Shown: positions 1-11,834, counted from the first letter of the stretch. The stretch is DNA of 64,000 nt from Pseudomonas nicosulfuronedens (GCF_005877905.1 NZ_SWDV01000038.1:1-64000), one strand, 5' to 3'. Made by a program: numbers and translations. Notes: generated by a model from the sequence alone, not told the origin.

Positions 1-161
1 AACTGTTCTTTAAAAATTTGGGTATGTGATAGAAGTAGACTGAATAATCTCTTTCACTGGTGATTATTCAAGTCAAGGTAAAATTTGCGAGTTCAAGCGC
101 GAATTTTCGGCGAATGTCGTCTTCACGTTCGAGACAATAACCAGATTGCTTGGGGTTATAT
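1..161 (+). other. 16S-23S rRNA internal transcribed spacer (3' part)
   Basis: This is the final stretch of the spacer before 23S rRNA. It opens with gttctttaaaaatttggg (4-21), a boxA-like antitermination element of the kind found in Pseudomonas rRNA spacers. The sequence ggttatatggtcaagtg near the end pairs with cttgaccatataacacc just after the 23S gene, forming the processing stem that flanks 23S. No tRNA is present in this part; tRNA-Ile and tRNA-Ala, if present, lie before the window. Confidence 0.85.
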
Positions 162-3051
<2,890 letters not shown>

Positions 3052-3185
3052 ATATAACACCCAAACAATTTGCGTGTTGTACGGTGAAGACGTAACGAAC
3101 CGAAAGTTCGTGTGAACCGCAAATACCTGTCACATACCCGAATCTGGATGAGCGTGTGCACCTGCCACGAGCGTCCATAAAGAAT

Positions 3186-3305
3186 TGCTTGACGACCATA
3201 GAGCGTTGGAACCACCTGATCCCATCCCGAACTCAGTAGTGAAACGACGCATCGCCGATGGTAGTGTGGAGTTTCTCCATGTGAGAGTAGGTCATCGTCA
3301 AGCTC
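3186..3305 (+). rRNA. rrf: 5S ribosomal RNA
   Basis: A 120-nt 5S rRNA starting tgcttgacgaccatagagcg and ending gtcatcgtcaagctc; the two ends pair as helix I. It follows 23S by about 135 nt and is followed by a strong terminator. An ORF reading through it is spurious. Confidence 0.97.
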
Positions 3306-3315
3306 CTATCCCAAG

Positions 3316-3354
3316 ACCCCTGGTCAGCTTCGCTGGCCGGGGGTTTTGCTTTTA
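3316..3354 (+). terminator. rRNA operon intrinsic terminator
   Basis: A 13-bp stem (3316-3328 with 3332-3344, one G-T wobble) with a very small loop, followed by ttttgctttt. It lies 10 nt after 5S and ends the rrn operon. Confidence 0.9.
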
Positions 3355-3380
3355 TGGCGCAAAAAAGGACGCCGCTCGAC

Positions 3381-3614
3381 ATGGAAACGTTGATCTCTAC
3401 CTTCATCCTGCTAGGCGTCCTGAGCCTCAGCGTCGGTCAGTTGCTTGCTTTTTGCCTGCTTGTTAAACGAGCCGGGCCAGCTGCGCTTCTCGCCTTGATC
3501 ATCCCGGGTTTCGGCTTCTTTCTCGGGCGCCGGCACGGCATCTACAAATGGCTCCTGCTGCCGTACCTGGTGTGCATGGGTTGCTTCCTCGTCGCCATGA
3601 TCATGGCTGGATGA
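3381..3614 (+). CDS. small hypothetical membrane protein (77 aa)
   Basis: I do not recognise this protein. It is about 77 aa with three strongly hydrophobic stretches (roughly residues 4-25, 30-47 and 53-75), so it is probably an inner-membrane protein. The ATG at 3381 is preferred over the in-frame ATG at 3354. The upstream start sits inside the T-tract of the rRNA terminator, whereas 3381 has aaagga about 11 nt upstream. It stands alone between the rrn operon and pstS, with 243 bp before pstS. Codon use fits the neighbours, so it is plausible but unproven. Confidence 0.6.
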   Translation: METLISTFILLGVLSLSVGQLLAFCLLVKRAGPAALLALIIPGFGFFLGRRHGIYKWLLLPYLVCMGCFLVAMIMAG

Positions 3615-3758
3615 GGCTCGCTATGAGCCTGTAAACGTTCGCTGGCTGAGCTGAGAGCGGCGCTAATAGCCTCTCTAGAACAGCCTTTTCAGCGTTTCTT
3701 GCCCTCTCCTGCCGGGGCGGCGTTCCTGTTACAAAACGCCTGCTGTCTTACTGATGGC

Positions 3759-3814
3759 ATTTCATCCAGCTGTCACATTTGCGTCATAGAGTCTTCATGC
3801 GGCCTGACGATACT
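3759..3814 (+). promoter_or_regulatory. Pho box array and -10 element of pstS
   Basis: Four tandem 11-bp units carry a tca core in register: attTCATccag (3759), ctgtcacattt (3770), gcgtcatagag (3781), tcttcatgcgg (3792). The pair at 3770-3787, ctgtcacatttgcgtcat, is a close match to the PhoB box CTGTCAT-N4-CTGTCAT. The pair at 3781-3798 ends exactly 10 bp before gatact (3809-3814), the usual spacing from a Pho box to the -10 hexamer. PhoB is encoded in this window, so this is probably the phosphate-starvation promoter of pstS. Confidence 0.8.
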
Positions 3815-3857
3815 GGCCCCCGTTCCATCCAACCCCATTCTCCTTAAGGAGCAAGGC

Positions 3858-4829
3858 ATGAAACTCAAGCGTTTGATGGCGGCCCTGACTTTTGTCGCCG
3901 CAGGCGTAGGCACCGCCAGTGCGGTAGCCGCGATCGATCCGGCTCTGCCGGACTACCAGAAAGCCAGCGGTGTGTCGGGTAACCTGTCGAGCGTCGGTTC
4001 CGACACTCTGGCCAACCTGATGACCATGTGGGCGGAAGAGTATAAACGCCTGTACCCGAACGTGAACGTGCAGATCCAGGCCGCCGGTTCCTCCACCGCG
4101 CCGCCGGCTCTGACCGAAGGTACCGCTAACCTCGGCCCGATGAGCCGCAAGATGAAGGACGTCGAGCTGCAGGCTTTCGAACAGAAGTACGGCTACAAGC
4201 CGACTGCTGTTCCAGTTGCCGTCGACGCCCTGGCGATCTTCGTGCACAAGGACAACCCCATCAAAGGCCTGACCATGCAACAGGTCGATGCCATCTTCTC
4301 CTCCACCCGCCTGTGCGGTGGCAAGTCGGAAGTGAAGACCTGGGGTGATCTGGGCCTGACCGGCGACTGGGCCAACAAGCCCGTCCAGCTGTTCGGTCGT
4401 AACTCCGTGTCCGGCACCTACGGCTACTTCAAGGAAGAAGCCCTGTGCAAAGGCGACTACAAACCGAACGTGAACGAGCAGCCGGGTTCGGCTTCCGTGG
4501 TGCAGTCGGTGAGCCAATCGCTGAACGGCGTTGGCTACTCCGGTATCGGTTACAAGACCGCTAGCGTGAAGACCGTTGCCCTGGCCAAGAAAGAAGGCGG
4601 CGAGTTCATCGAAGACAACGAAGCTAACGCCCTGAACGGTAGCTACCCGCTGTCCCGCTTCCTGTACGTCTACGTCAACAAGGCGCCGAACAAGCCGCTG
4701 AACCCGCTGGAAGCACAGTTCCTGAAAATGGTGCTGTCCAAGACTGGCCAGCAGGTAGTCGTCAAAGACGGCTACATCCCGCTGCCGTCCAAAGTCGCCG
4801 AAAAAGCGATCAAGGACCTGGGTCTGTAA
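3858..4829 (+). CDS. pstS: phosphate ABC transporter substrate-binding protein PstS
   Basis: Periplasmic high-affinity phosphate receptor that delivers phosphate to PstCAB. The 323-aa protein starts with a Sec signal peptide ([12 protein letters not shown]..., cleavage near residue 26 after ASAVA). Phosphate-contacting loops typical of PstS are visible: VGSDTLANL near residues 46-54, [11 protein letters not shown] near 75 and [11 protein letters not shown] near 178-188. The start at 3858 is chosen because aaggagcaagg lies just upstream and a signal peptide follows directly; the 53 residues of in-frame extension upstream would run through the Pho boxes. It is separated from pstC by a terminator and a second Pho box, so it can be expressed far above the permease genes. 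Confidence 0.96.
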   Translation: MKLKRLMAALTFVAAGVGTASAVAAIDPALPDYQKASGVSGNLSSVGSDTLANLMTMWAEEYKRLYPNVNVQIQAAGSSTAPPALTEGTANLGPMSRKMKDVELQAFEQKYGYKPTAVPVAVDALAIFVHKDNPIKGLTMQQVDAIFSSTRLCGGKSEVKTWGDLGLTGDWANKPVQLFGRNSVSGTYGYFKEEALCKGDYKPNVNEQPGSASVVQSVSQSLNGVGYSGIGYKTASVKTVALAKKEGGEFIEDNEANALNGSYPLSRFLYVYVNKAPNKPLNPLEAQFLKMVLSKTGQQVVVKDGYIPLPSKVAEKAIKDLGL

Positions 4830-4830
4830 T

Positions 4831-4872
4831 CAGCCCTCCAACCGGACGGAGATCCCCGTCCGGCATGGGCTG
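4831..4872 (+). terminator. stem-loop after pstS
   Basis: Nested inverted repeat directly after the pstS stop: outer arms cagccc/gggctg (4831-4836 with 4867-4872) and an inner 8-bp stem ccggacgg/ccgtccgg (4842-4849 with 4856-4863). There is no T-tract, so it may protect the pstS mRNA 3' end rather than terminate. Confidence 0.5.
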
Positions 4873-4887
4873 ACGCATACTCGACCG

Positions 4888-4920
4888 AGCCCGCCAGCAT
4901 GGCTCTGCTGGCGGGCTTTG
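4888..4920 (+). terminator. intrinsic terminator between pstS and pstC
   Basis: A perfect 12-bp stem agcccgccagca / tgctggcgggct (4888-4899 with 4906-4917), loop tggctc, followed by a short T run. It should uncouple pstS from the pstCAB-phoU transcript. Confidence 0.8.
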
Positions 4921-4933
4921 TCGCGTCACTTCC

Positions 4934-4951
4934 ATGTCATCTTTCTGTCAT
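4934..4951 (+). promoter_or_regulatory. Pho box upstream of pstC
   Basis: atgtcatctttctgtcat matches the PhoB consensus CTGTCAT-N4-CTGTCAT at all but the first base. It lies after the pstS terminator and only about 25 nt before the chosen pstC start, giving pstCAB-phoU its own PhoB-dependent promoter. A weak -10 (tagggt, 4962-4967) begins 10 bp after the box. The box rules out the longest in-frame start at 4934, which would place it inside the coding sequence. Confidence 0.8.
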
Positions 4952-4975
4952 ATAGGGCCGCTAGGGTGTCACTCC

Positions 4976-7258
4976 ATGAACGACATGGCCAACTCCCCGA
5001 TGACTTCTTCTCTCCCCGAGCGGATCGATTTCAATACGCCTGCCCTGCAGCGCAAGCGCCGTATCCGGGCGCTCAAGGATCGACTGACACGTTGGTACGT
5101 CCTGGTCGGCGGGCTCGCCGTACTGGCCGCCATTACCCTGATTTTCTTCTACCTCGCTTACGTCGTGCTGCCGCTGTTCCGCGGTGCCGAACTGGAGACG
5201 CGTGACCCCCTGGCTCCGGCCTGGCTGAAGACGGCCCAGGCGCCGCTGCTGCTGAGCATCGAAGAGCAGAACATGGTGGGCATGCGCGTTGCCGCCAACG
5301 GCGAGGTGGTGTTTTTCGACGCCAAGAAAGGCGACGAGATGGACCGCGTTGCGCTGAAGCTGCCCGCCGGTACCAGCGTCACCTCCATCGCCGAGGACCA
5401 GCCGGGTCATCCTACCGTTGCGCTGGGCCTGTCCAACGGTCAGGTGCTGGTGTTCAAGCACAACTACAAGGTCACCTATCCGGACAACAAGAAGACCATC
5501 ACCCCGCACATCGACTATCCCTACGGCGAAGCCCCGATGAACCTGGATCCCCAGGGCCGTCCGCTGGAGCACGTGGCGATCGTCTCGGGTGATGACAGTC
5601 TGTTGCTGGCCGCTTCTACCGGCAGCGAAATGCTGCTGCTCGGCCTGACCCAGCAGGAAAACATGCTGACCGGTGAGAGCACCCTGCAGGAAGAGCGCAT
5701 CAACCTGCCGCAGATCGCCGATCCGGTGAAGGCCATCTACATGGACCCGCGCAAGCAGTGGCTCTATGTGCTCAATGGCCGCGCCCAGGCCGACGTGTTC
5801 GACCTGAACAGCCACCAGCTCAATGGCCGCTACAAGCTGCTGGACGACGCCTCTGCCGAAGTGACCGCCAGCAGCCAACTGCTGGGTGGCATCTCGCTGA
5901 TGGTCGGCGACTCCAAGGGCGGCATCAGCCAGTGGTTCATGGCACGTGGCGAAGATGGTGAGCCGCGCCTGTCCCATGTGCGTGATTTCAAACTGGGTGA
6001 CCAGCCGATCTCCAGCATTGCACCGGAGCAGCGCCGCAAGGGCTTCCTGGCCCTCGACAAGCAAGGCAACCTGGGTATCTTCCACAGCACCGCGCACCGC
6101 ACGCTGCTGGTGGAGAACGTCGCTCCGTCCGCCGGTCCGATGGCCCTGTCGCCGCGCGCCAACCGCCTGATCGTCGAGCAGGGTGGCGAACTGCGCCGCT
6201 TCAGCCTGAGCAACCCGCATCCGGAAGTCTCCTTCAGTGCTCTGTGGGGCAAGGTCTGGTACGAGAGCTACGACAAGCCGTCCTACGTCTGGCAGTCCAC
6301 CGCCGCGACCACTGACTTCGAGCCCAAGCTGAGCCTGTCGCCGCTGACCTTCGGTACGCTGAAGGCGGCGTTCTACGCGATGATCCTCGCCGCTCCGCTG
6401 GCCATCGCCGCCGCCGTCTATACCGCCTACTTCATGGCTCCGGGCATGCGCCGCAAGGTGAAGCCGGTGATCGAGTTGATGGAAGCGTTGCCGACGGTGA
6501 TCCTCGGCTTCTTCGCCGGCCTGTTCCTGGCGCCGTATGTCGAAGGCCACCTGCCGGGTATCTTCAGCCTGTTGCTGCTCACGCCACTGGGCATCCTCGC
6601 TGCTGGCCTGATCTGGAGCCGCCTGCCGGAGCGCATCCGCCTGAGCCTCCCGGCCGGCTGGGAAGCGGCGATCCTGATCCCCGTCGTCCTCGCCACCGGC
6701 GCCTTCGCCCTGTGGATGAGCCCGCACCTGGAGACCCTGTTCTTCGGCGGTGACATGCGCCTGTGGATCAGCCACGACCTGGGCATCACCTACGACCAGC
6801 GCAACGCCCTGGTGGTCGGTCTGGCCATGGGCTTCGCGGTGATCCCGAACATCTTCTCCATCGCCGAAGACGCCATCTTCAGCGTGCCGCGCAGCCTGAC
6901 CTACGGCTCCCTGGCCCTGGGTGCGACGCCCTGGCAGACGCTGACACGCGTGGTGATCCTGACCGCCAGCCCGGGCATCTTCTCCGCGCTGATGATCGGC
7001 ATGGGCCGCGCCGTGGGCGAGACCATGATCGTGCTGATGGCCACCGGCAACACCCCGGTCATGGACGTGAACATCTTCCAGGGCATGCGAACGCTGGCGG
7101 CGAACGTCGCGGTGGAAATGCCGGAGTCGGAGGTGGGCGGGACTCACTACCGTGTGCTGTTCCTTTCGGCACTGGTGCTGCTGTCCTTCACCTTCGTGAT
7201 GAACACCCTGGCAGAGCTGATCCGTCAGCGCCTGCGCAAGAAATACGCGTCGCTCTAA
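4976..7258 (+). CDS. pstC: phosphate ABC transporter permease PstC (large-domain form)
   Basis: Inner-membrane permease subunit of PstSCAB. About 760 aa, more than twice the E. coli length. Residues 41-66 form one membrane helix, then about 390 residues of predicted periplasmic, beta-rich sequence precede the usual permease core (about 450-760). The core carries the EAA-type coupling loop ([18 protein letters not shown]... near residue 644) that contacts PstB. The start at 4976 is chosen over 4934 because of the Pho box; 4985 is also possible and neither has a strong ribosome site. It is followed by pstA after 25 nt. The long N-terminal domain is, to my knowledge, usual in pseudomonads, but its function is unclear to me. 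Confidence 0.93.
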   Translation: MNDMANSPMTSSLPERIDFNTPALQRKRRIRALKDRLTRWYVLVGGLAVLAAITLIFFYLAYVVLPLFRGAELETRDPLAPAWLKTAQAPLLLSIEEQNMVGMRVAANGEVVFFDAKKGDEMDRVALKLPAGTSVTSIAEDQPGHPTVALGLSNGQVLVFKHNYKVTYPDNKKTITPHIDYPYGEAPMNLDPQGRPLEHVAIVSGDDSLLLAASTGSEMLLLGLTQQENMLTGESTLQEERINLPQIADPVKAIYMDPRKQWLYVLNGRAQADVFDLNSHQLNGRYKLLDDASAEVTASSQLLGGISLMVGDSKGGISQWFMARGEDGEPRLSHVRDFKLGDQPISSIAPEQRRKGFLALDKQGNLGIFHSTAHRTLLVENVAPSAGPMALSPRANRLIVEQGGELRRFSLSNPHPEVSFSALWGKVWYESYDKPSYVWQSTAATTDFEPKLSLSPLTFGTLKAAFYAMILAAPLAIAAAVYTAYFMAPGMRRKVKPVIELMEALPTVILGFFAGLFLAPYVEGHLPGIFSLLLLTPLGILAAGLIWSRLPERIRLSLPAGWEAAILIPVVLATGAFALWMSPHLETLFFGGDMRLWISHDLGITYDQRNALVVGLAMGFAVIPNIFSIAEDAIFSVPRSLTYGSLALGATPWQTLTRVVILTASPGIFSALMIGMGRAVGETMIVLMATGNTPVMDVNIFQGMRTLAANVAVEMPESEVGGTHYRVLFLSALVLLSFTFVMNTLAELIRQRLRKKYASL

Positions 7259-7283
7259 GCGACGCCCGACGAGGCTACGTTCC

Positions 7284-8960
7284 GTGAAACAGAAACAGGA
7301 ATCCGTCAAAGCGTGGTTTGCCAGCGGTTCTCCCTGGGTGTGGATGAACGCGGGTGCAGTGTCCATCGCCGTGATCATGACCATCGGCCTGCTCGCCGTG
7401 ATTGCCGTGCGCGGTCTCGGCCACTTCTGGCCGGCGGACGTGATCGAGGCGACCTACACCGTCCCCGGTGAAGCCCCCAAGACCCTGATCGGCGAAGAAG
7501 TGCAGATCGAGCAGGTACCGCGCGAACGTCTGCGCGGCGCCGGCTTGCCGGTGCCGGACAACGGTCCCGAGTTCATGACTCGCGAACTGCTCAAGCTGGG
7601 CAACCGCGACCTCTACGGCAGCGACTTCTCCTGGGTGATTGGCGAGTGGCTGAACGACCGTCGCCACCCGGCTGACCTGGTGACCCTGGAACGCCGCGAG
7701 TGGGGCAACTTCTATGGCTACCTGCTGAGCGTGAAGGAAAACGGCAAGGTGGTCGCCGAAGGTCCGGGCGCCATGGCCGAGTTGCAGACTCGTCTGAAGC
7801 GCGTCGATGACCTCTACGCCCAGCTGTACCGGCTGGAGAAGAGGGACATCGGCGGCATCAACCACGGCCTGGAGCGGCTGCGCCTGAAGGAACGTGGCCT
7901 GCAGCTGAACAACAAGCTGGATGCCACCGCCGAGGCTGACATCGCCGCCGGCCGCGCCGAGCTGAATGCCCAGTACAAGGTGCTGGAAGAACAGCTCAAC
8001 GGCCTGCACCAGGAGTTCAACCGCGACAGCATCGTCATGCGCGACGCCACCGGCCAGCAGACCGAAATCAGCGTCGGCAAGCTGGTGCATGCCTACCAGC
8101 CGAACCAGATGGGCGTGGCCACCAAGCTGAGCTTCTACTTCAAGAAACTGTGGGAATTCCTCAGCGACGACCCGCGTGAGGCCAACACCGAAGGCGGCAT
8201 CTTCCCGGCCATCTTCGGCACCGTGATGATGACCCTGGTGATGGCCGTGATCGTCACCCCGTTCGGTGTGATCGCTGCTGTCTACCTGCGCGAGTACGCT
8301 CGCCAGGGCCTGCTGACCCGCATCATCCGCATCGCGGTGAACAACCTCGCGGGCGTTCCGGCGATCGTCTACGGCGTGTTCGGCCTGGGCTTCTTCGTCT
8401 ACGTGCTGGGCGGCTCGCTCGACCGGATGTTCTTCCCCGAAGCCCTGCCGGCGCCGACCTTCGGCACGCCGGGGCTGTTCTGGGCCTCGCTGACCCTGGC
8501 CATCCTCGCAGTGCCAGTGGTAATCGTTGCCACCGAGGAAGGCCTGGCGCGTATCCCGCGGGCCACCCGCGAAGGCTCCCTCGCCCTGGGCGCAACCAAG
8601 GCCGAGACCCTGTGGAAAGTGGTCCTGCCGATGGCCAGCCCGGCAATGATGACCGGCCTGATCCTCGCCGTCGCCCGTGCTGCCGGTGAAGTGGCGCCGC
8701 TGATGCTGGTGGGCGTGGTGAAGCTGGCTCCGGCGCTGCCGGTCGACGGTAACTACCCGTACGTGCACCTGGACCAGAAGATCATGCACCTGGGCTTCCA
8801 CATCTACGACGTCGGCTTCCAGAGCCCGAACGTCGAGGCAGCGCGTCCGCTGGTGTACGCCACCGCGCTGCTGCTGGTGATGGTGATCGCTCTGCTGAAC
8901 TTCTCGGCCATCGCGATTCGTAACCGCCTGCGCGAAAAGTACAAGGCGCTGGAAAACTGA
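7284..8960 (+). CDS. pstA: phosphate ABC transporter permease PstA (extended form)
   Basis: Second permease subunit of the phosphate transporter, 558 aa against about 300 aa in E. coli. It starts at GTG 7284 with gagg 9 nt upstream. A membrane helix (about 21-42) is followed by some 250 residues of predicted periplasmic sequence. Its middle (about 150-245) is rich in Leu, Glu, Arg and Lys and looks like a coiled coil. The permease core runs from about 305 to the end, with the coupling loop [19 protein letters not shown] near residue 430. PstC and PstA therefore both carry large extra periplasmic parts, which may contact each other or PstS; that is inference. Confidence 0.93.
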   Translation: MKQKQESVKAWFASGSPWVWMNAGAVSIAVIMTIGLLAVIAVRGLGHFWPADVIEATYTVPGEAPKTLIGEEVQIEQVPRERLRGAGLPVPDNGPEFMTRELLKLGNRDLYGSDFSWVIGEWLNDRRHPADLVTLERREWGNFYGYLLSVKENGKVVAEGPGAMAELQTRLKRVDDLYAQLYRLEKRDIGGINHGLERLRLKERGLQLNNKLDATAEADIAAGRAELNAQYKVLEEQLNGLHQEFNRDSIVMRDATGQQTEISVGKLVHAYQPNQMGVATKLSFYFKKLWEFLSDDPREANTEGGIFPAIFGTVMMTLVMAVIVTPFGVIAAVYLREYARQGLLTRIIRIAVNNLAGVPAIVYGVFGLGFFVYVLGGSLDRMFFPEALPAPTFGTPGLFWASLTLAILAVPVVIVATEEGLARIPRATREGSLALGATKAETLWKVVLPMASPAMMTGLILAVARAAGEVAPLMLVGVVKLAPALPVDGNYPYVHLDQKIMHLGFHIYDVGFQSPNVEAARPLVYATALLLVMVIALLNFSAIAIRNRLREKYKALEN

Positions 8961-9012
8961 TTCTGCCGGCGGCGGGCCGTGCTCGCCGCCAAGCCTCCCA
9001 AGGAGACTGAAC

Positions 9013-9849
9013 ATGCAACATGAAACCGCATCCCACGGCATCGACATCGGCGCGCTCGGCCGCGGCGACCGTCAGGGCATGAACCTGGAAAGCGAGACCG
9101 TCGCCCTCGAAGTGCCCGGCCTGAGCCTGTTCTATGGCGAGAAGCAGGCACTGTTCGACGTCAGCATGAACATTCCCAAGCAGCGCGTGACCGCCTTCAT
9201 CGGCCCGTCCGGCTGCGGCAAGTCGACCCTGCTGCGTTGCTTCAACCGCATGAACGACCTGGTCGACGGTTGCAACGTGAAGGGCGAGATCCTCCTGGAC
9301 GGCCACAACATCTTCGCCAAGAACGTCGACGTCGCCGAACTGCGCCGCCGCGTCGGCATGGTGTTCCAGAAGCCCAACCCGTTCCCCAAGAGCATCTACG
9401 AGAACGTGGTGTACGGCCTGCGCATCCAGGGCATCAACAAGAAGCGCGTGCTCGATGAGGCCGTCGAGTGGGCCCTCAAGGGCGCCGCGTTGTGGGACGA
9501 GGTGAAGGACCGCCTGCACGAATCCGCACTCGGCCTCTCCGGTGGCCAGCAGCAGCGTCTGGTCATTGCCCGCACCATCGCCGTGGAGCCGGAAGTCCTG
9601 CTGCTCGACGAACCCTGCTCGGCACTGGACCCGATCTCCACCCTGAAGATCGAAGAGCTGATCTACGAGCTGAAATCCAAGTTCACCATCGTCATCGTGA
9701 CCCACAACATGCAGCAGGCCGCGCGCGTCTCCGACTACACGGCGTTCATGTACATGGGCAAGCTGATCGAGTTCGGCGATACCGATACCCTGTTCACCAA
9801 CCCGGCCAAGAAGCAGACCGAAGACTACATCACCGGTCGTTACGGCTAG
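9013..9849 (+). CDS. pstB: phosphate ABC transporter ATP-binding protein PstB
   Basis: Cytoplasmic ATPase of the phosphate importer, 278 aa. Walker [10 protein letters not shown] lies near residues 64-72, the ABC signature LSGGQQQRL near 175, Walker B LLLDEP followed by the D-loop SALDP near 197, and the switch histidine in VTHNM near 230. A short non-conserved N-terminus of about 30 residues precedes the ATPase fold. The start has aaggagactgaac upstream. It follows pstA by 52 nt and precedes phoU by 85 nt in the same transcript. Confidence 0.97.
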   Translation: MQHETASHGIDIGALGRGDRQGMNLESETVALEVPGLSLFYGEKQALFDVSMNIPKQRVTAFIGPSGCGKSTLLRCFNRMNDLVDGCNVKGEILLDGHNIFAKNVDVAELRRRVGMVFQKPNPFPKSIYENVVYGLRIQGINKKRVLDEAVEWALKGAALWDEVKDRLHESALGLSGGQQQRLVIARTIAVEPEVLLLDEPCSALDPISTLKIEELIYELKSKFTIVIVTHNMQQAARVSDYTAFMYMGKLIEFGDTDTLFTNPAKKQTEDYITGRYG

Positions 9850-9934
9850 TTTCGCGGACTTGCGTGCGCGGTAGAACTTCCCGGAGAACATCACAAGCCA
9901 GCGGCCCGGAGCCTGCGGCTTTCGCGGAGCGAAC

Positions 9935-10678
9935 ATGATCAACAAAGAAAGCCTCACCCACCACATCTCGCAGCAGTTCAACGCCGAGCTGGAAGATGTG
10001 CGCAGCCATCTGCTGGCCATGGGCGGCCTGGTGGAGAAGCAGGTCAACGACGCGGTCAACGCGCTGATCGACGCCGACTCGGGCCTGGCCCAGCAGGTGC
10101 GCGAGATCGACGACCAGATCAACCAGATGGAGCGCAACATCGACGAGGAATGCCTGCGCATCCTCGCCCGCCGTCAGCCGGCCGCCTCCGACCTGCGCCT
10201 GATCATCAGCATCTCCAAGTCGGTGATCGACCTGGAACGCATTGGTGACGAGGCGTCGAAGATTGCCCGCCGTGCCATCCAGCTGTGCGAGGAAGGCGAG
10301 TCGCCGCGCGGCTACGTCGAGGTGCGTCACATCGGCAACCAGGTGCGCAAGATGGTGCAGGAGGCGCTGGACGCCTTCGCCCGCTTCGACGCGGACCTCG
10401 CACTGTCGGTGGCGCAGTACGACAAGACCGTCGACCGTGAATACAAGACCGCCCTGCGTGAGCTGGTCACCTACATGATGGAAGACCCGCGGGCCATCTC
10501 CCGCGTGCTCAACGTCATTTGGGCCCTGCGTTCGCTGGAGCGTATCGGTGACCACGCACGCAACATCGCCGAGCTGGTGATCTACCTGGTGCGTGGCACC
10601 GATGTCCGCCACATCGGCCTGACCCGCATGAAGGAAGAAGTGCAGGGCAAGGCTGACAAGGCTGACAAGGCCGAATAA
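9935..10678 (+). CDS. phoU: phosphate signalling protein PhoU
   Basis: All-helical regulator that couples Pst transport to PhoR and keeps the Pho regulon off when phosphate is plentiful. The 247-aa length and two tandem three-helix PhoU repeats (about 20-110 and 125-215) match the family. The repeated acidic/His motifs that bind metal clusters are visible as ERIGDEASKIA and ERIGDHARNIAE. The C-terminus is a lysine-rich tail (KADKADKAE). It is the last gene of pstCAB-phoU and is followed by a strong terminator. Confidence 0.96.
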   Translation: MINKESLTHHISQQFNAELEDVRSHLLAMGGLVEKQVNDAVNALIDADSGLAQQVREIDDQINQMERNIDEECLRILARRQPAASDLRLIISISKSVIDLERIGDEASKIARRAIQLCEEGESPRGYVEVRHIGNQVRKMVQEALDAFARFDADLALSVAQYDKTVDREYKTALRELVTYMMEDPRAISRVLNVIWALRSLERIGDHARNIAELVIYLVRGTDVRHIGLTRMKEEVQGKADKADKAE

Positions 10679-10698
10679 GCCAGACGCCCGTACCAGAA

Positions 10699-10731
10699 CG
10701 AACCCGGCCAGCGCGCCGGGTTCGTCATTTT
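10699..10731 (+). terminator. terminator of pstCAB-phoU
   Basis: A perfect 10-bp stem cgaacccggc/gccgggttcg (10699-10708 with 10715-10724) followed by tcatttta. It ends the phosphate transport operon 20 nt after phoU. Confidence 0.85.
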
Positions 10732-10811
10732 ATGGCCGAGCGGTCCCTCACCAATGGCATGTAGCCACCCGGCAAGGCTATTCTTCTCCCTATCGTTTTC
10801 GGGAGATGCCG

Positions 10812-11711
10812 ATGGGCAAGGTCAGTGTGCTGGTCGTGGATGACGCTCCGTTCATCCGTGACCTGGTGAAGAAGGGGCTGCGGGACCATTTCCCCGGTCT
10901 GCAGATCGAAGAAGCGGTCAACGGCCGCAAGGCGCAGCAGTTCCTCGCGCGCCAGGCCGTGGACCTGATCCTCTGCGACTGGGAAATGCCCGAGCTGTCG
11001 GGCATTGAGCTGCTCACCTGGTGCCGCGAGCAGGACAGCCTGAAGACCACGCCCTTCATCATGGTCACCAGCCGCGGCGACAAGGACAACGTGGTGCAGG
11101 CCATCCAGGCCGGCGTCTCCGACTTCATCGGCAAGCCGTTCTCCAACGACCAGCTGGTGAGCAAGGTGAAGAAGGCGCTGTCGCGCGCCGGCAAGCTGGA
11201 AGCCCTCGCCGCCCAGGCGCCGCAGCGCAGCCTGGTCGGCTCCATGCCCAATGACTCCCTCGCTGCGCTCACCGGCGGCAAGGCCGAGGTAGTGCGCCCG
11301 GCGGCAGCTCCCGCGGCAACGCGCCCCGCTCCGGCAGCGGCCGCCGCCGCTCTTGCCGCGCCGGCCACCCGCAGTGGCGCCAAGGGCCAGCAAGGCCAGC
11401 TGCGCCTGCCTTCGGCGAGCCTGCCCTGCGTGATCAAGGCGCTCAGCCTCAAGGAAGCGCTGCTGGTGGTGAAGCGCGGCACGCCATTGCCGCAGGTGCT
11501 GGAAAGCGCCGTGCTCGACCTGGAAGAAGACAGCGACGTTGCCCGTCTCAACGGCTACCTGCATGCCGTGGCCGCGCTGGAGCCCAAGCCGGACAGCGAA
11601 TGGCTGCAACTGACCTTCCGCTTCGTCGACCGTGACCCGCAGAAACTCGACTACCTGTCCCGCCTGATCGCCCGCGGCAGCTCGCAGAAGCACTACGTGC
11701 CCGGCGCCTGA
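10812..11711 (+). CDS. orphan response regulator, REC plus C-terminal PilZ-like region
   Basis: A 299-aa protein. Residues 5-120 form a receiver domain with the acidic pair (VVDDA), phospho-acceptor Asp in LILCDWEMP, Ser/Thr in MVTSRG and Lys in GKPF. An Ala/Pro-rich linker (about 150-190) leads to a C-terminal region (about 195-290) that resembles a PilZ-type beta barrel, but I do not see a clear RxxxR...D/NxSxxG c-di-GMP signature. The start at 10812 is preferred to 10806 because gggag lies 6 nt upstream of 10812 and would abut 10806. It has no adjacent kinase and sits between phoU and phoBR, corresponding to PA5364 of P. aeruginosa. Its target is unknown. Confidence 0.85.
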   Translation: MGKVSVLVVDDAPFIRDLVKKGLRDHFPGLQIEEAVNGRKAQQFLARQAVDLILCDWEMPELSGIELLTWCREQDSLKTTPFIMVTSRGDKDNVVQAIQAGVSDFIGKPFSNDQLVSKVKKALSRAGKLEALAAQAPQRSLVGSMPNDSLAALTGGKAEVVRPAAAPAATRPAPAAAAAALAAPATRSGAKGQQGQLRLPSASLPCVIKALSLKEALLVVKRGTPLPQVLESAVLDLEEDSDVARLNGYLHAVAALEPKPDSEWLQLTFRFVDRDPQKLDYLSRLIARGSSQKHYVPGA

Positions 11712-11834
11712 TCCGGTTACAAATCCTCCCGCCGGCAATTGGGACTGTTTCACAGGCCGACCGGCGGCAGGTCGCGACGCAGGGGCGACGCTGCTAGTCT
11801 TGCCAACGTCGCCATACCTATAACCAGAGTCGAC

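Noticed and set aside
3185..3466. 93-aa plus-strand ORF through 5S and the terminator
   Set aside because: Reads through the 5S gene and its terminator hairpin.
4961..7384. 807-aa minus-strand ORF opposite pstC
   Set aside because: Reverse-frame shadow of a strongly conserved gene; very rich in His, Gln, Asp, Val and Gly, with no recognisable domain. It comes from GC-rich third positions.
11739..11834. N-terminal extension of the M23 peptidase
   Set aside because: Arg-rich, no signal-peptide character; the real start at 11835 begins a clear signal peptide.
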